Assembly: GCF_021018895.1 (NCBI RefSeq)
Contig: NC_079364.1
Location: forward strand, 13,002,385 to 13,066,384
Source: Seriola aureovittata
Taxonomy: Eukaryota; Chordata; Actinopteri; Carangiformes; Carangidae
Length of the DNA: 64,000 nucleotides
Direction: 5' to 3'
Below, in pieces: positions 48,895 to 60,088 of this stretch. The notes under the pieces are model-generated. The model ran no database searches, had not been told where the DNA came from, and saw only the letters and a list, made by a program, of their open reading frames with translations. Made by a program: the position numbers and the translations under genes. The number at the start of each line of letters is the position of its first letter. The stretch's first letter is position 1.

Positions 48895-50250
48895 AATTGT
48901 GTTGCATCCTGTGACATGGATCAAGAACTTAAATCTTGCTAATTAGGTCAACATTAATCTTATGTGTGCAGTTGCAGTTAAGCAAACACTTTGAGAAATG
49001 TGGTGCTCAGTACCCCTCTACACCTTTTATATTCTTTTGCTTTGATGCTTTCCTTAATGTATCTATGCATGAAGTGACATTTGTGATTATGCATTCAATG
49101 TAATAAATGAATGAATAAATCTAAGATCATCTGAATCTTCTTATGGTTGACCAAGAACAAAATCATTTGTGGCAGTTAAGGTTGCTAATGTGCACTAAAA
49201 GCAAAGAAATCAACTGTTATGTAAGGAGCACAACAATGAGCAGAGGGGGAAGGACAGGTCAAAGGTTTTAATATAAAGCTCCTCGTCCAGAGGGCTGAGC
49301 CGTCCTTCTGCGTCCTGTCACTTCACTCAGCCAAAGACAGGTGTTGTTCCGCCTCCAGTTTCCATGCACTGGAGTGCTTTGATCTAATCCTACTGAATGT
49401 TTGTGTGTGTATAAGACCAAACAATAGAGAGTGTACAGAACACACTGTGCTCTGTGACTGCAAGGATGAACTCTGATAACTGGTGGAAAGACACTGGTCT
49501 GGTAAAAGCTGATAAAGAATTAATCCACATATGTTTGTAGTTGACATCTGATTGACCCGAGACATTCAGCGTTATAAGATAAAAGTTATATCACACTACA
49601 AAGAGGGTTTGTAGAATTCAAGTGTTCATAGATTGTTGGAAAGGCTTCTGTTGTTTAATAGTTAAAAACAGTTGAATCTCCATACTAAATAGATCTAAAA
49701 TCATTGACATATAGTCTAGCCGGGTGAAAAATATAAATAACAAAAAAATAAAATGTATTACTCCATAACTGTCATTATAATACTTTTTAAAAAATGATCT
49801 GTCAGTTGTAGCTGAAGCCCTCAGGACCACAGGTTCTTTTGGCATTGCTGTTTCAATACAGGAGGATTGTGACTGATTAGTATTTTCCTCCATGTCGCCT
49901 CTAACTTCTATGTTGAAGCAAACTGAATGGTTTGGAATAGAGCTGCGCTTTTATCAAATTAAAGTTTATACAAACAAAAAACAATATATTTTTAATGCTG
50001 AGAACACATCTTAACTGCAGACCATATAAAATTTATAAGTAATACAAAAAGAGATGTTTTTGAAAAATTGTTGAATAAAGAAATACTCAAAAAAGGACTA
50101 AACAATAAAAATTGGGCTTAAAAATAGTCTTGAATGATGAGATATCACAGGATGCTGAAACAGCCACCAAGTTATAAATATGACCATAACAGGCTGCACA
50201 ATATACGTATGTATCTGCGTACTACTGACTTAAAATACATTTCTCACATA
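48895..50250. other. Sulfotransferase 3' UTR and gene-free sequence
   Basis: Only the 3' UTR and its polyadenylation signals are recognised. The rest is AT-rich without coding potential I can support. A short stretch at about 50110-50160 resembles 50575-50640 and may belong to the diverged duplication described next. Confidence 0.45.
49102..49118 (+). terminator. Polyadenylation signals of the sulfotransferase gene
   Basis: Two AATAAA hexamers lie about 210 bp after the stop codon, in GTAATAAATG and GAATAAATC. They are the likely 3' end signals of the transcript. Confidence 0.7.
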
Positions 50251-50254
50251 ACTA

Positions 50255-50575
50255 TTTCCCACTGTGCTATATAAGAAAATTAGCTATTGTCTAGTCTTAA
50301 AGGGGGAATCTTAAACATCAAGTAAAAGAGGAAATGGAATTTAGGAAAGAAGAAGAAGAACATACTGTAGTTGACCTTTCTTTGAAATAGATCATGCAAC
50401 CTCTGGGACTATTTGGCCTTGGTAACACCTCGGTAGGAGTGTTTGGTCAGCACCATACTTAGTCCACACAAAAAGATTGAAAAATAATACATTGTTTCGA
50501 AAACTCAAGTCTCCTGATTCTATCTGTGCAAAACATGGTATCCCAATATCACTGCAACAGCTACTGACAATGAGA
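50255..50575 (+). repeat. Diverged direct repeat, left copy
   Basis: Shares ordered blocks with 51415-51750, for example TTTCCCACTGTG followed by ATATA and ATTGTCTAG, then AAAGAGGAAATG, TTGACCTTTC, AATAATAC and ATCTGTGCAAA before CCCAATATCACTG. Overall identity is clearly lower than that of a recent duplicate. Confidence 0.6.
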
Positions 50576-50856
50576 AGTGGGCTTTAAAAAAAACATGTCT
50601 TGAAAGATGATGTCTTATCTGTACAACACTGGACACTGAAACTGTTGTAAAGATATTATTACAGTTACTATAGAGATTTGGGCCAGTGGCTTTCTGTTGA
50701 GCAACATGATGTCATATCACAGATATGGGTGATAAAGTCAGCACACCACAAGAGGTTTTTACCCGTGTGGTAAATGTATCCTATTCCTGTTGCACAATGA
50801 CAGTGTCGTAACATGTTATGTTGTAACCTCTCAGTTATACTTGAATGTAAATACAT

Positions 50857-51403
50857 ACACTCACCTAGTACTTTATTAAAACACCATACTAACACTGGGG
50901 AGATCCTCCCTTTGCTCTCTAAACTGCCTCAGTCCTTTAATTACACATGATTTTGAAAACATGCCTCTGAGACATGACTGCATCACAAAAAGTCTTTTGA
51001 TTTGTCAGCTGTACATTTGTGCTGTCAATCTCCTGTTCTACCACATCCCAAAGGTGTTCTACTTGATTCAGATCTGGTGACTGGGGCGGCCACTGACGTT
51101 CACTGAACTCATTGTCATGTCCATGAAACCAGTTTGAGATGACTTTTGCCTTGTGACATGGTGCATTATCATGCTGGAAGTAGCCATTAAAAGATGGTCA
51201 ATTGTGGCCATAAAGGGAGGCACGTGGTCAGAAACAACATTCAGTTGTGTGTCCTAGGAGATCAGCTTTTTCAGAAGTAATCATAATAATAAAAACATAT
51301 AACCACATTTTATACATTGCACTGCTGCCACATTATTGGCTGATTGGATAACTGCAAGAATAATAGGTGTACAGGTGTTCCTAATAAAGTGCTTGGTGAG
51401 TGG
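50857..51403 (-). mobile_element. Degraded Tc1/mariner-like transposon
   Basis: On the minus strand a transposase remnant reads HDNAPCHKAKVISNWF and then PPQSPDLNQVEHLWD. These are the second and third catalytic blocks of Tc1-type DDE transposases. The ends are inverted: CACTCACCTAGTACTTTATT at left against the complement of GGTGTTCCTAATAAAGTGCT plus TGGTGAGTG at right. At about 547 bp the element lacks most of the gene and is dead. Confidence 0.75.
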
Positions 51404-51414
51404 GAATCCTCAGT

Positions 51415-51750
51415 GTTTCCCACTGTGATATATAAAGAAAATGGATCATTGTCTAGTTGCTACGTAATATTTAAATGTTATACAACATTAGGTCAAAGAG
51501 GAAATGAAAATGAGGAAATGTTTCCATTGCCATTTGTGAGTAAGAGAGCAACATGTACTTGACCTTTCACTGCAGACTAAGCGTCTACAATACATCACAC
51601 CACCTATATGTGACAATTTGCTTTTTGTAGCACCTGTGTAGGAGTTTTCGGATTACCTGACTTGACAAATAATACGCTGTTTGAAAGCTAAGGCTTTCGA
51701 TTTTGTCTGTGCAAAGCATTTCAGGATCCCCCTATCACTGGTTCAGACTT
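51415..51750 (+). repeat. Diverged direct repeat, right copy
   Basis: Partner of 50255-50575. The Tc1 fossil lies between the two copies, ending about 12 bp before this one. Confidence 0.6.
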
Positions 51751-54700
51751 CTAGCTATAACTCCGAAGTGTTTTCCACATAAAAAGGTATTGCAGACCTC
51801 AAATAGCCTACCCTGTTTTCAAATTAAAGAGGGTTATGACTGTGGTCAGAAGGGCGGAAGAACAGTTTTTATTTTGGGTGCATTACATTTGGACTTGTGT
51901 ATAAAAATGGGAGTATCTGTTTTGTCACAGCCATATTAAAACTAAACAAAAAACAAAACCATGCTGCCAAGGCTTGGCCATTCAATTTGTCAAGCTTACA
52001 GCTCAAATAAAACCTTTTACAAAAACACCACAATAAAATTTTAACTTTGAGGCTGTGTTGACAGTCTGGCTGTTAACATCTAAAGACACATTTTACATTG
52101 GCAAAAAATTTAACAACTATAATTTAGCAGTATCATCCATGTGTAAATTGAAAATGGTTCATGACTAAATGTCTAGCATGTAGTGAAAGTGGAACACTGA
52201 TTATTTTATTTTGTAGAGAGAGAGAGAGAGAGGTGTTACTTTATTTTGATATTTATAATTGTATATAATTTTGACACGACTTGAGGATGAAAGCAAGAAA
52301 GATTAGTAGCAGTTTAGTAATTTGATTGTCTATGTTATTTGTGTGTATATAAAAGAGAAAGAGACTCTATCCCTATTTTGGTATTTATGATTGTATAATT
52401 GGTATTTATCATTTATTTAGTTTTTAAAAGTTATGATAATTTGTTACAAGAATATTTTAGCATGAAAGCAATATTATCAGAATATTTAAGAACTTTAACA
52501 GAGATGTTTTCAGAAATATCTGCAAGATTAACAGTTTGTTTTCAGAAATAATATCACAGGAATATTATTATAGAAATTTATAGAAATATTTTCAGACACA
52601 CTGCAGTGATTTTACACCTATTTTATGTATTATATTTTATTTATTATAATTTTTTATTATATTTTATTAAACAAATTATCATAATTTGTATAACAAACAA
52701 GTTATGATAATTTGCTTGATAAAAAGTTACAGTTTGTGAAGAATAGTGTGTCTTTAGTTGTAGCTGGGGCGGAGGGGCGGGGGGCTGAAGGGGCTATTTG
52801 CCCAGGGTACCATACAAGTTAGAACCGGCACTGCTCGGCGCAGAAACATATTGTCGTCACCAAGCCATTGGAAATAATGGGTTTCAGAGCACAGTGGTGC
52901 TGTTGTGATCAGCTCTGTTTTGAATGGTTCAAAAAGGTTTCAGAATTCAAAATTCTTCAATATGTTCTATTTATTCTATTATTTCATATTATATATATAT
53001 ATCATATGAGTTAAAGCACATTTCTCCCAGTTTTCCTTTAAGAGAGGTTTATGGGCACCAGTGAAAAATGTTAAACTATACTATACTAAATCTTCACAGA
53101 TGAGTTTTTGACAAGATGCAGAAGTATTGTAGAGCTTTTCATTGTTCTTGTATAAAGTATATCCTGTTGGCAGTTATGTTATATGACTTTTTTACAGGCA
53201 AGGACTGAAAAATACAAAAAAAAATACAGTGTATGAGCTGATGTAGTTTAGGTTTGGTTTTTAGTCACATGCAAAACAAGCACATTTTTCAGAAACTTCA
53301 ATATGTTACCTTTCAAATGATGTCTCATAAATGCATTTTGGCCTTACAGTTCCTTCTCTTATAAGTTTATTACATTTACAAATGCAAATGGATCCAAAGT
53401 AGGTTTAAAACAGGTGGGCTCTAAGAGGCTAAAGGTCTGGGTGAACTACTGCATAGGCCTATGTGAAAAACGTCTTTATTTCATTCAGTAGCGATGTCAT
53501 CCAACCAAATTTGAAAGACATGAAATTGAAACTCATTCTCATAAAACCTTGAAGATTATTGTCCAAACCATGACCCAAACACACTTTCTTTTATATAAAA
53601 GTGGTTGGTCTCTTTCTCCTCTTTCACCTTCTGTCACTGATCTGTTTGATTTCTGTTAAATATGCACAGAGCAATGAAACTGACAAGGGCTCTGAGGAGC
53701 CATGTGAAAACAGCTGCTAATAAAGTCCATGCATGGTCACGCATATGCACGCACACACACACAAACACACACGTACACACACGTACACACACGATTGTTG
53801 CATTCTTTGCTGTCCACTCACACCCACAGTTCAGCCAAGTGAGAAGCCACTTCACACCTCTCCATATATCAAGCTTCAGACTCTGCTGAGGGGAAGGAGG
53901 TTGAAGGGTAAAGCTGATGCTGGTGTTAATTGCCCCGATCAAACAAAACCACAGACCGTGTTCAAATATGGGATTTAAAAAAAAAAGAAAAGATTACTAT
54001 TATTATTGGTGTTGGTGGCCTGTTTTGAATGGGTGAGAAATATTATTCTTACAGTTATTAAACCCATACACTGAGCTTTTTGTTATCAAATCATTGCCTT
54101 TTTCATTAAGGTGAAAGATGCCATACTCATCAGTTAAATCTTATGCATATTCTTCATAAACATTCTACACACCCATGCAAGTGTTTTCTATTCTGCATAT
54201 TCTATTTAATTTAACCTTGGTGCAGGTTGAAACATAAACAAATAAAAATGATAAAAATGTTGTGCTCCAACCGTGACTGGTGCATCACTGCTAGCAGGAG
54301 TCAGGGATAAGTCATGTTGTTTATCATTTATTTCCACAATTATTTTTGAACTGTTTCAACCATGTAATGTTGAATTTATAACAAGTTATTAAACATTCAT
54401 GCCCTTTTCTCCTAAATAATTGGTCTAGTTGGCACCAGATGTGGAAGAAACTACCAGCAAACAACTTAACAACTTGGTGCCAGAGATACTTAAAACAGAC
54501 TTTAAAAAGACAGTGTTGGTGAATCATAGCTCAACTACAAGCAAACAATATTATACCGTACATAAAATAACTCTCTCTACTTCTGCTTCCAGTCAAGCAT
54601 CCAGCCATATTCACAGTTTTGTTTTCTGTTTAGCTACACTACAGTAGTTAATGACATGCATGAGAAAGTACCAGGAGAAATGACGTGATATTCCTGGTCT

Positions 54701-57116
54701 GGCCACTGAGTGGCCTTGTTTAACCAGTATGCATCTCTATGGCAAGGTGAAGGCATTTAAGAAAACCCACTGTCTTCACATTTTCAAGGTTTCTATGAAC
54801 CTTTATGTAGGCTCGATTGGGTCTTAAAGATGAATTCTACCAATGTTGAACAATGTCAACAATGTAAAAGGCATGATCGCCCCTGAACCCAAATTTTGCT
54901 AATATCAACTTATTCATTTTAGGGAAAAACCTGACATATACTCTATATTTATATTTGAGTTATTTTACAAATTTAGAGTGAAGCTCCTACACATCAGAGG
55001 GAAACGATAAAGCTATGGTTTAGTTAAAAAAAATTGACCAGCTTTGTAAAGTTGCATCAATCCTTTTGTAGTTGTTGTTGCTGTAGTTGGAGGTGGAGGA
55101 AGGTGTGGAGGAAGGGGAGGAAGGGTACATTTCTACATAGTTGCTATTGAAAGCGTGCTCACCTTTTCTATGTTGCTGTAGCATGGTAACATATCAGACA
55201 ATGGGGAGATACTGTTGGAGAGGGATGAACACTATAAACTTCTCACTATCATATCCATTCATGACACCAGAATGGCCTTGACAGCACAGAAATTGTGTCT
55301 TTCATCTAGCTAAATGTATTATTGATATATTCATTGGCCTTATGATTAATGAAAATACTACTTTAGTGTTGCAATTGTCTGCAATAATATTTTACAATTT
55401 TCTTTTTTTTTGGGGGGGGGGGGTTTATTGAAATAGCAAAAAGTATTAAAACTTGAAATCTGATTAACGTCTGAGTTGCATTAACTTTGACAAGGATTTG
55501 TTGTTCGTCTCTGGTAATGAGACCAGGATAACTGAAGGGAGTCATGGCAGGCAGTTGTGCCCTGGACAAGAGAGGGTGTGACAGTCGTGGCATTTGCATG
55601 GCATTTAATGCCTGTCAGCACCATCATCTTCCCCCATTGTGTCAGAACCTGAGTAGGCACCTAACAGCTGCAGAGGACGCAAAGTAGTGCGGTTCACACA
55701 CACAAAGATTTAGATATACAAGTATCAAAGAAGAACATGTTGTTCCACATTTAAAGGGGATTACAGGAGACCACAGACGTGATCATACGTCTGATGAAGT
55801 GTAAGAAATAAATGAAAACCTTGAGATTCAATTATTTGCTTGAAAATGTTCAAATAACCTGATCTGATAAATGAGAAACAAAACTTTCCTTTTTTTTTTT
55901 TTTTTTTTTTTTTTTACAGATTTTGTTGTTGTTGCTTCCAAGAGACATGCATAACCTTGAATCATTTGTACTTTGTTCTTTACTTCTCTGCTCCATTATA
56001 GATGTAACAGTCTGTGCCACTGTGGTAAAACAGCAGTACAGCACATCCATTTTGGAGCTGTTGAATGAGCTACATCCACAATTAAATTGTGAATCTAGAG
56101 CAAGGTGAAATAAATTCTCCAAACTAGGTTGGATTTCTCAGAGATGGACATCCTCTGTTCAAACTTTTAAGTATGGTCTGTTTCCAGTGTCTGAAGTGCA
56201 GCCAACATCTCTCATGTCAGAAAGGTGTGGTTTTGCTCTTGCAAATTGCTGTTTTGTTTTTTGTTGGAGTAACAATTTAGCCAATCGTGGCCTTTATGGG
56301 TATCGCTACTTTATTTTACAGTGTTTGAAACTGCATGCAAATTGCAATGCAACGTTCGTAATCCTCTCTAAGAAAACTTATCATGTTAGATACATGTCCA
56401 TGTAATGACAAGATAATGGCTTCAACAATGAACTTTATGGGAACCTCATTGCACATTATTGCGTTTTTAATCAACAATTTGCCAAATGAACCACCAACCA
56501 TTCTTGCAGCAAACTTCACCACCATCCGCTCTGAGAAAATATCCACTAGCAAAAGTCATGCATACAACATCTGGACATATGGACTCCTCTCATCATCAGT
56601 CATCATGACCACATCTGAAGGGTAAAACGGACAGAGCTGAGCCTGATAGTGCATGGCATTATCTTGGGGAAGTTGTATAAACAAATATGCATTCTGTATC
56701 TCTTGAATGTCCTCTAAGGATACTAAAAAAAGATGGAGGTGAAAGATCAGCACAGACAGATCAACTTCATATGTTGAGCTTTTGACTGTTTTGACGCTTG
56801 ACTCTTCTGTTTTCTGATGATATCTGTTTAATATTTGAACGGAAGTATCATTCATGACCAAGCAAGCATATCTATAATGAATAAAGCTTATTCATGACTC
56901 ATGAAAGAAAGTAAATCCTGTTTTGGTAAGCAGTGGAAAATGGTTGACCGGCTGATACAGTTCCCCATACCTGTTGTATTATTGCCTTGTGAAAAGCTTG
57001 GTGTGTGTGTGTGTGTGTTCGGTAAGTACAGTAAATATGAAGGTGGGTGATGATGCTCAAAAAGCTTCAGTTTCCCAGTTACACACAAGGACAGAGTACA
57101 TAACCTGACAGCTGAG
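51751..57116. other. Gene-poor intergenic stretch
   Basis: AT-rich with simple repeats: (GA)n at 52215-52232, a CA-rich run at 53748-53793 and a T run at 55890-55915. No open frame has recognisable protein similarity or splice structure. No RNA gene was identified. Confidence 0.5.
53748..53793. repeat. (CA)n microsatellite with interruptions
   Basis: CA units broken by AA and GT in CACACGTACACACACGTACA-type blocks. Confidence 0.85.
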
Positions 57117-58797
57117 TGTAGCAGTATGCTGGGGCTGATTGAATTTAAGTCTGCCGCTCTGCACTTTACCTGGCGCTGTAGCCTATTAACGTAGAGGGCG
57201 AGGGAATAAAAGGGGGCCGTGTCCCTCTCTTGTCCTCTCACTTCCTGGCTCGAAGGCCCTCCCGCTTCCCGGCCTTCCGCTTCCTCCTTTGTACTCGAGA
57301 CGGGTAGGTGCACGGCTGCATTGTTTGCAAGTTGTTTCTTTTAGCTCTTATTAGCCTCTGCATTGAACTGTTTAACTTTGTGCGTAGTGGTCCATTGTGG
57401 TTAAGGGGATGGTGGCGATTCTCCCTGTTTGCCAAAGACATTAAAAGGACAAGGTATGGACACCTTGGCATTTATGTTTAGTTCCAACCATAGCTGTTAG
57501 CCAAGGTGTTAAACACCTCACCTGTCCATTTTTTATAGCTGATCCCGAACGCATCACGCACCACAGACGCTCCAGTGAAGTACGGAGCGGTGCCGAGGCT
57601 CCTCGTCACTGTCCTCCTCGGAAGGGTTCCTGTTGTTCGGGACCCGTGGCTAACGGTGGATATAAAGTAAGGTCCAGGAACACTGCTGCTTCGCCGACCC
57701 GAAGTTTGTGGTGGCTGGGTGCTGTGGATGGCTCTGTTGCCCCGTTAAATAGACTGTCGGTTGTGCATCTTTTCTGCTTCGCTTGCTTCTTGCTTCGCTT
57801 GCTGCCGCTGCTACGGTGACGGTTTCTGCAGGCTGCTGCCTGCTCCCCCCGGTCGCCGGTGTCCGGCCCCCCCTTCTGGGCGCCGGGCTTAGCGAGAGCT
57901 GCCCCGTCAGGACTGTGTGTGTGTGTGTGTGCGCGCGGTTGTTTGTTTGTGAAGGGATGAATGGTCATATTCACTGACTGGCTGTGTGGACGAGTGAGCG
58001 TGTGCAGGGGTTAGATGGGACCAGGTATTTTTATGTTTTCTTTGAATGTATTGTTTTGAGTTAATTGGTTGGTCATTTATCAATTAGTTTCTTTTTATTG
58101 AACGACTGTGTCCATTGGTTACTTTCTTTATTTCTTTCTTTTTTGTTTGTTTGTTTGTTTAGTATCTTGTTTGGTTTGTTTGCTAAATTGTCATTAAGCT
58201 AATGGTCTAATTATTGTTTTCTTGTTTCATTGAGTTTCAGTCCTACACTGGTAATATTGTTTTGTTTTTTTTGGACAATTGTTAGTTTACATTTTTATAA
58301 GGGATTTGTGTTTATGTATCTTGTTGATTAATTGTGTTTTCCCTTCCCTCCATAGTTGCTGCGAGCCGACGGTGGTGGCGGTGTCCTGGGTGGTGGTTCC
58401 TCTTTGTGTGCTGTGATTCTGGATTTGGTTGCTTTGCACTTCACCTTTGTGTGTGTCACGTGAGCGTGGGGTGCCTTTTCTTGTTTTGGACTCCTTCCCC
58501 CCACATTGTCCCTCACCGTTGGTGAGCCTCAGCTATTGGAGCAGGGTGTTAATTATTAGTTCGGTCGTGAACTACCCTTTTTAACTTGTGAGACCAACTT
58601 CCAATAAACGTGTTCATTATTTTTGCTACCGTGAACCACGTCTCCTGCCCTTCCTTGTATTACTTACCTGTGTGCCTTCCTTTATAGTTATATTTATTTA
58701 CAATTCCCTGGGTGCAATTCCCAGGGTGGCGTTGTTGGTTTCTTTGTCCTAAATTTAATAATCGTAGTATAACATTCTGAGCCCTCGCATCGCCACA
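57117..58797 (+). repeat. Candidate 5' LTR
   Basis: The 3' end is placed at ...CGCCACA, three bases before the primer binding site. The 5' end is tentatively TGTAGCAGTATGC, which partly mirrors the 3' end. A TATA-like GGAATAAAAGGGGG lies at about 57201-57214 and an AATAAA at about 58602. Taken together these give a short U3 (about 110 bp) and an unusually long R (about 1.4 kb). The 5' boundary cannot be proved without the 3' LTR. Confidence 0.45.
58706..58726 (+). repeat. Short perfect hairpin in the candidate U5
   Basis: CCCTGGG and CCCAGGG pair around a 7-nt loop, about 100 nt after the AATAAA and about 70 nt before the LTR end. Its role is unknown; U5 hairpins sometimes affect packaging or reverse transcription. 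Confidence 0.5.
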
Positions 58798-58800
58798 ACT

Positions 58801-58819
58801 TGGCGTTGTCGGCAGGATT
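58801..58819 (+). other. Primer binding site, tRNA-Ser type
   Basis: TGGCGTTGTCGGCAGGATT is complementary to the 3' end of vertebrate tRNA-Ser (acceptor stem ...CGACTACG plus CCA) except for one base, by my recollection of that tRNA. It starts three bases after the LTR end, the expected place for minus-strand priming. Confidence 0.75.
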
Positions 58820-59020
58820 TACTTAGTGAAGGCGGACACGTGTGTTCTCTGTAGTTTGTCTTTTTTTTTTGTTGTTTTGTTTTTGTTGTTCCTGATTTGC
58901 CCATCTTCTGGATTGTGATTTGAGTGTGAGTGGATGCATTGAGTTTGAGGCGAAGCAGCAGTGGGTTTCCTGTAAGTGTTGTAAGATTAGCGTCCAGGGA
59001 TTAGTGGTAACAGTAAAGTA

Positions 59021-60088
59021 ATGGAGGGGGAACTGCAAGAAATGAGGGATTTGGTGGCACAGTTGAGGGCGGAAAATGATAGGTTGCAGCGGGAGCAGGT
59101 TGCGGCCGTACCTGGTCCTAGCGCTGCACCTCCCATCTCCACCGAGCCTCTTCCAGCACCTTCCACCTCTAGCGCTCCTGTAACAGAGAGGCTGGTCCTG
59201 ATCCCCAGAGATAGGAAGTGCCCAGTCTTTAGGGGTAGGACAGGCCTAGGGCTAGAAGGGTGGATAGAAGAGGTTCAGGCCTGTATGAGAGCTCGCCACC
59301 TTTCCCTGTCCGATCAGGCATTTTTTCTTTTCGACCACTTGGAGGGAGAGCCGCGGGAAGAAATAAAATATCGTTCTAGCGCGGAGAGAAGTGACCCGGC
59401 TAGAATTATCGCTGTTCTGCGGGAGCTGTATGGTTGTACAGACTCTTATGTTGCCTTGCAGGAAGCCTTTTTCTCTAGACGCCAGCAAGAGGGGGAAACG
59501 CTTCAGGAATTCTCCCTTGCGCTGATGAGTCTGATGGCTTCTGTGAGACAAAGTGCACCTAGTGACATGTTAAATGCAGAGGTTTTATTGCGAGATCAAT
59601 TTGTCGAGAGCGTTATTGACGGTTCCCTTCGCCGAGAGTTGAAGCAACTTGTGCGCAGGCAGCCTGCTGTCTCTTTGCTTGAGGCAAGGGCAGAGGCAAT
59701 CAGGTGGGAGCGAGAGGGGTTGCCAGGAGGTGTGCGGGGTCGGAGCCACTCGGTTCCCTCAGTTCTGGGTTTACAGTATGGTGTTCAGAGTGCCCCTCCG
59801 GTGGCTAATCGACCTCAGGCTGGTGAGCTGCTGGAGGTGAAAGAAATGTTAATGCGCCAGCAGGAACAGCTTAACAGGCTCACTGATAGTCTTGCTCAGC
59901 TGCAGACCAATCAGCAGCGTAATCATTCCACTTACCGTGGTCCAGTAATTTGCAGACGGTGTCAGCAACCGGGCCATTTTGCCAGAGAGTGCGAAGGAGG
60001 GCGTGCTCTTCCCCGTCCGCGACCTTTAGCGCCCGCTTCATCTCAGCTGGGCATGCAACATAATTCAGGTCAGCATCCGGGAAACTAG
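59021..60088 (+). CDS. gag: Gag polyprotein of the gypsy-type element
   Basis: A 355-aa structural protein that would assemble particles and bind the element's RNA. It starts with a coiled-coil-like charged segment (about residues 1-30) and a Pro/Ala/Ser-rich linker. A retrotransposon gag core follows (about 60-240), including FRGRTGLGLEGWIEEV and ELYGCTDSYVALQEAFFSRR. A Gln-rich helix precedes one zinc knuckle, CRRCQQPGHFAREC, a CX2CX4HX4C with C311, C314, H319 and C324. The ATG has A at -3 and G at +4. The frame ends at TAG directly after a slippery heptamer, so most product is Gag alone and a fraction continues into pol. The reading frame is undamaged. Confidence 0.9.
   Translation: MEGELQEMRDLVAQLRAENDRLQREQVAAVPGPSAAPPISTEPLPAPSTSSAPVTERLVLIPRDRKCPVFRGRTGLGLEGWIEEVQACMRARHLSLSDQAFFLFDHLEGEPREEIKYRSSAERSDPARIIAVLRELYGCTDSYVALQEAFFSRRQQEGETLQEFSLALMSLMASVRQSAPSDMLNAEVLLRDQFVESVIDGSLRRELKQLVRRQPAVSLLEARAEAIRWEREGLPGGVRGRSHSVPSVLGLQYGVQSAPPVANRPQAGELLEVKEMLMRQQEQLNRLTDSLAQLQTNQQRNHSTYRGPVICRRCQQPGHFARECEGGRALPRPRPLAPASSQLGMQHNSGQHPGN

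Noticed and set aside
54000..57000. Search for a fourth host gene between the sulfotransferase and the retrotransposon
   Set aside because: Only short frames without domains or consistent splice signals were found.
56888..57313. 141-codon minus-strand frame at the left edge of the retrotransposon
   Set aside because: It crosses the candidate LTR boundary, includes a CA repeat and has no recognised domain.
57606..57974. 122-codon minus-strand frame in the candidate LTR
   Set aside because: Low-complexity GC-rich sequence with a CA run. No similarity or regulatory context supports a gene.
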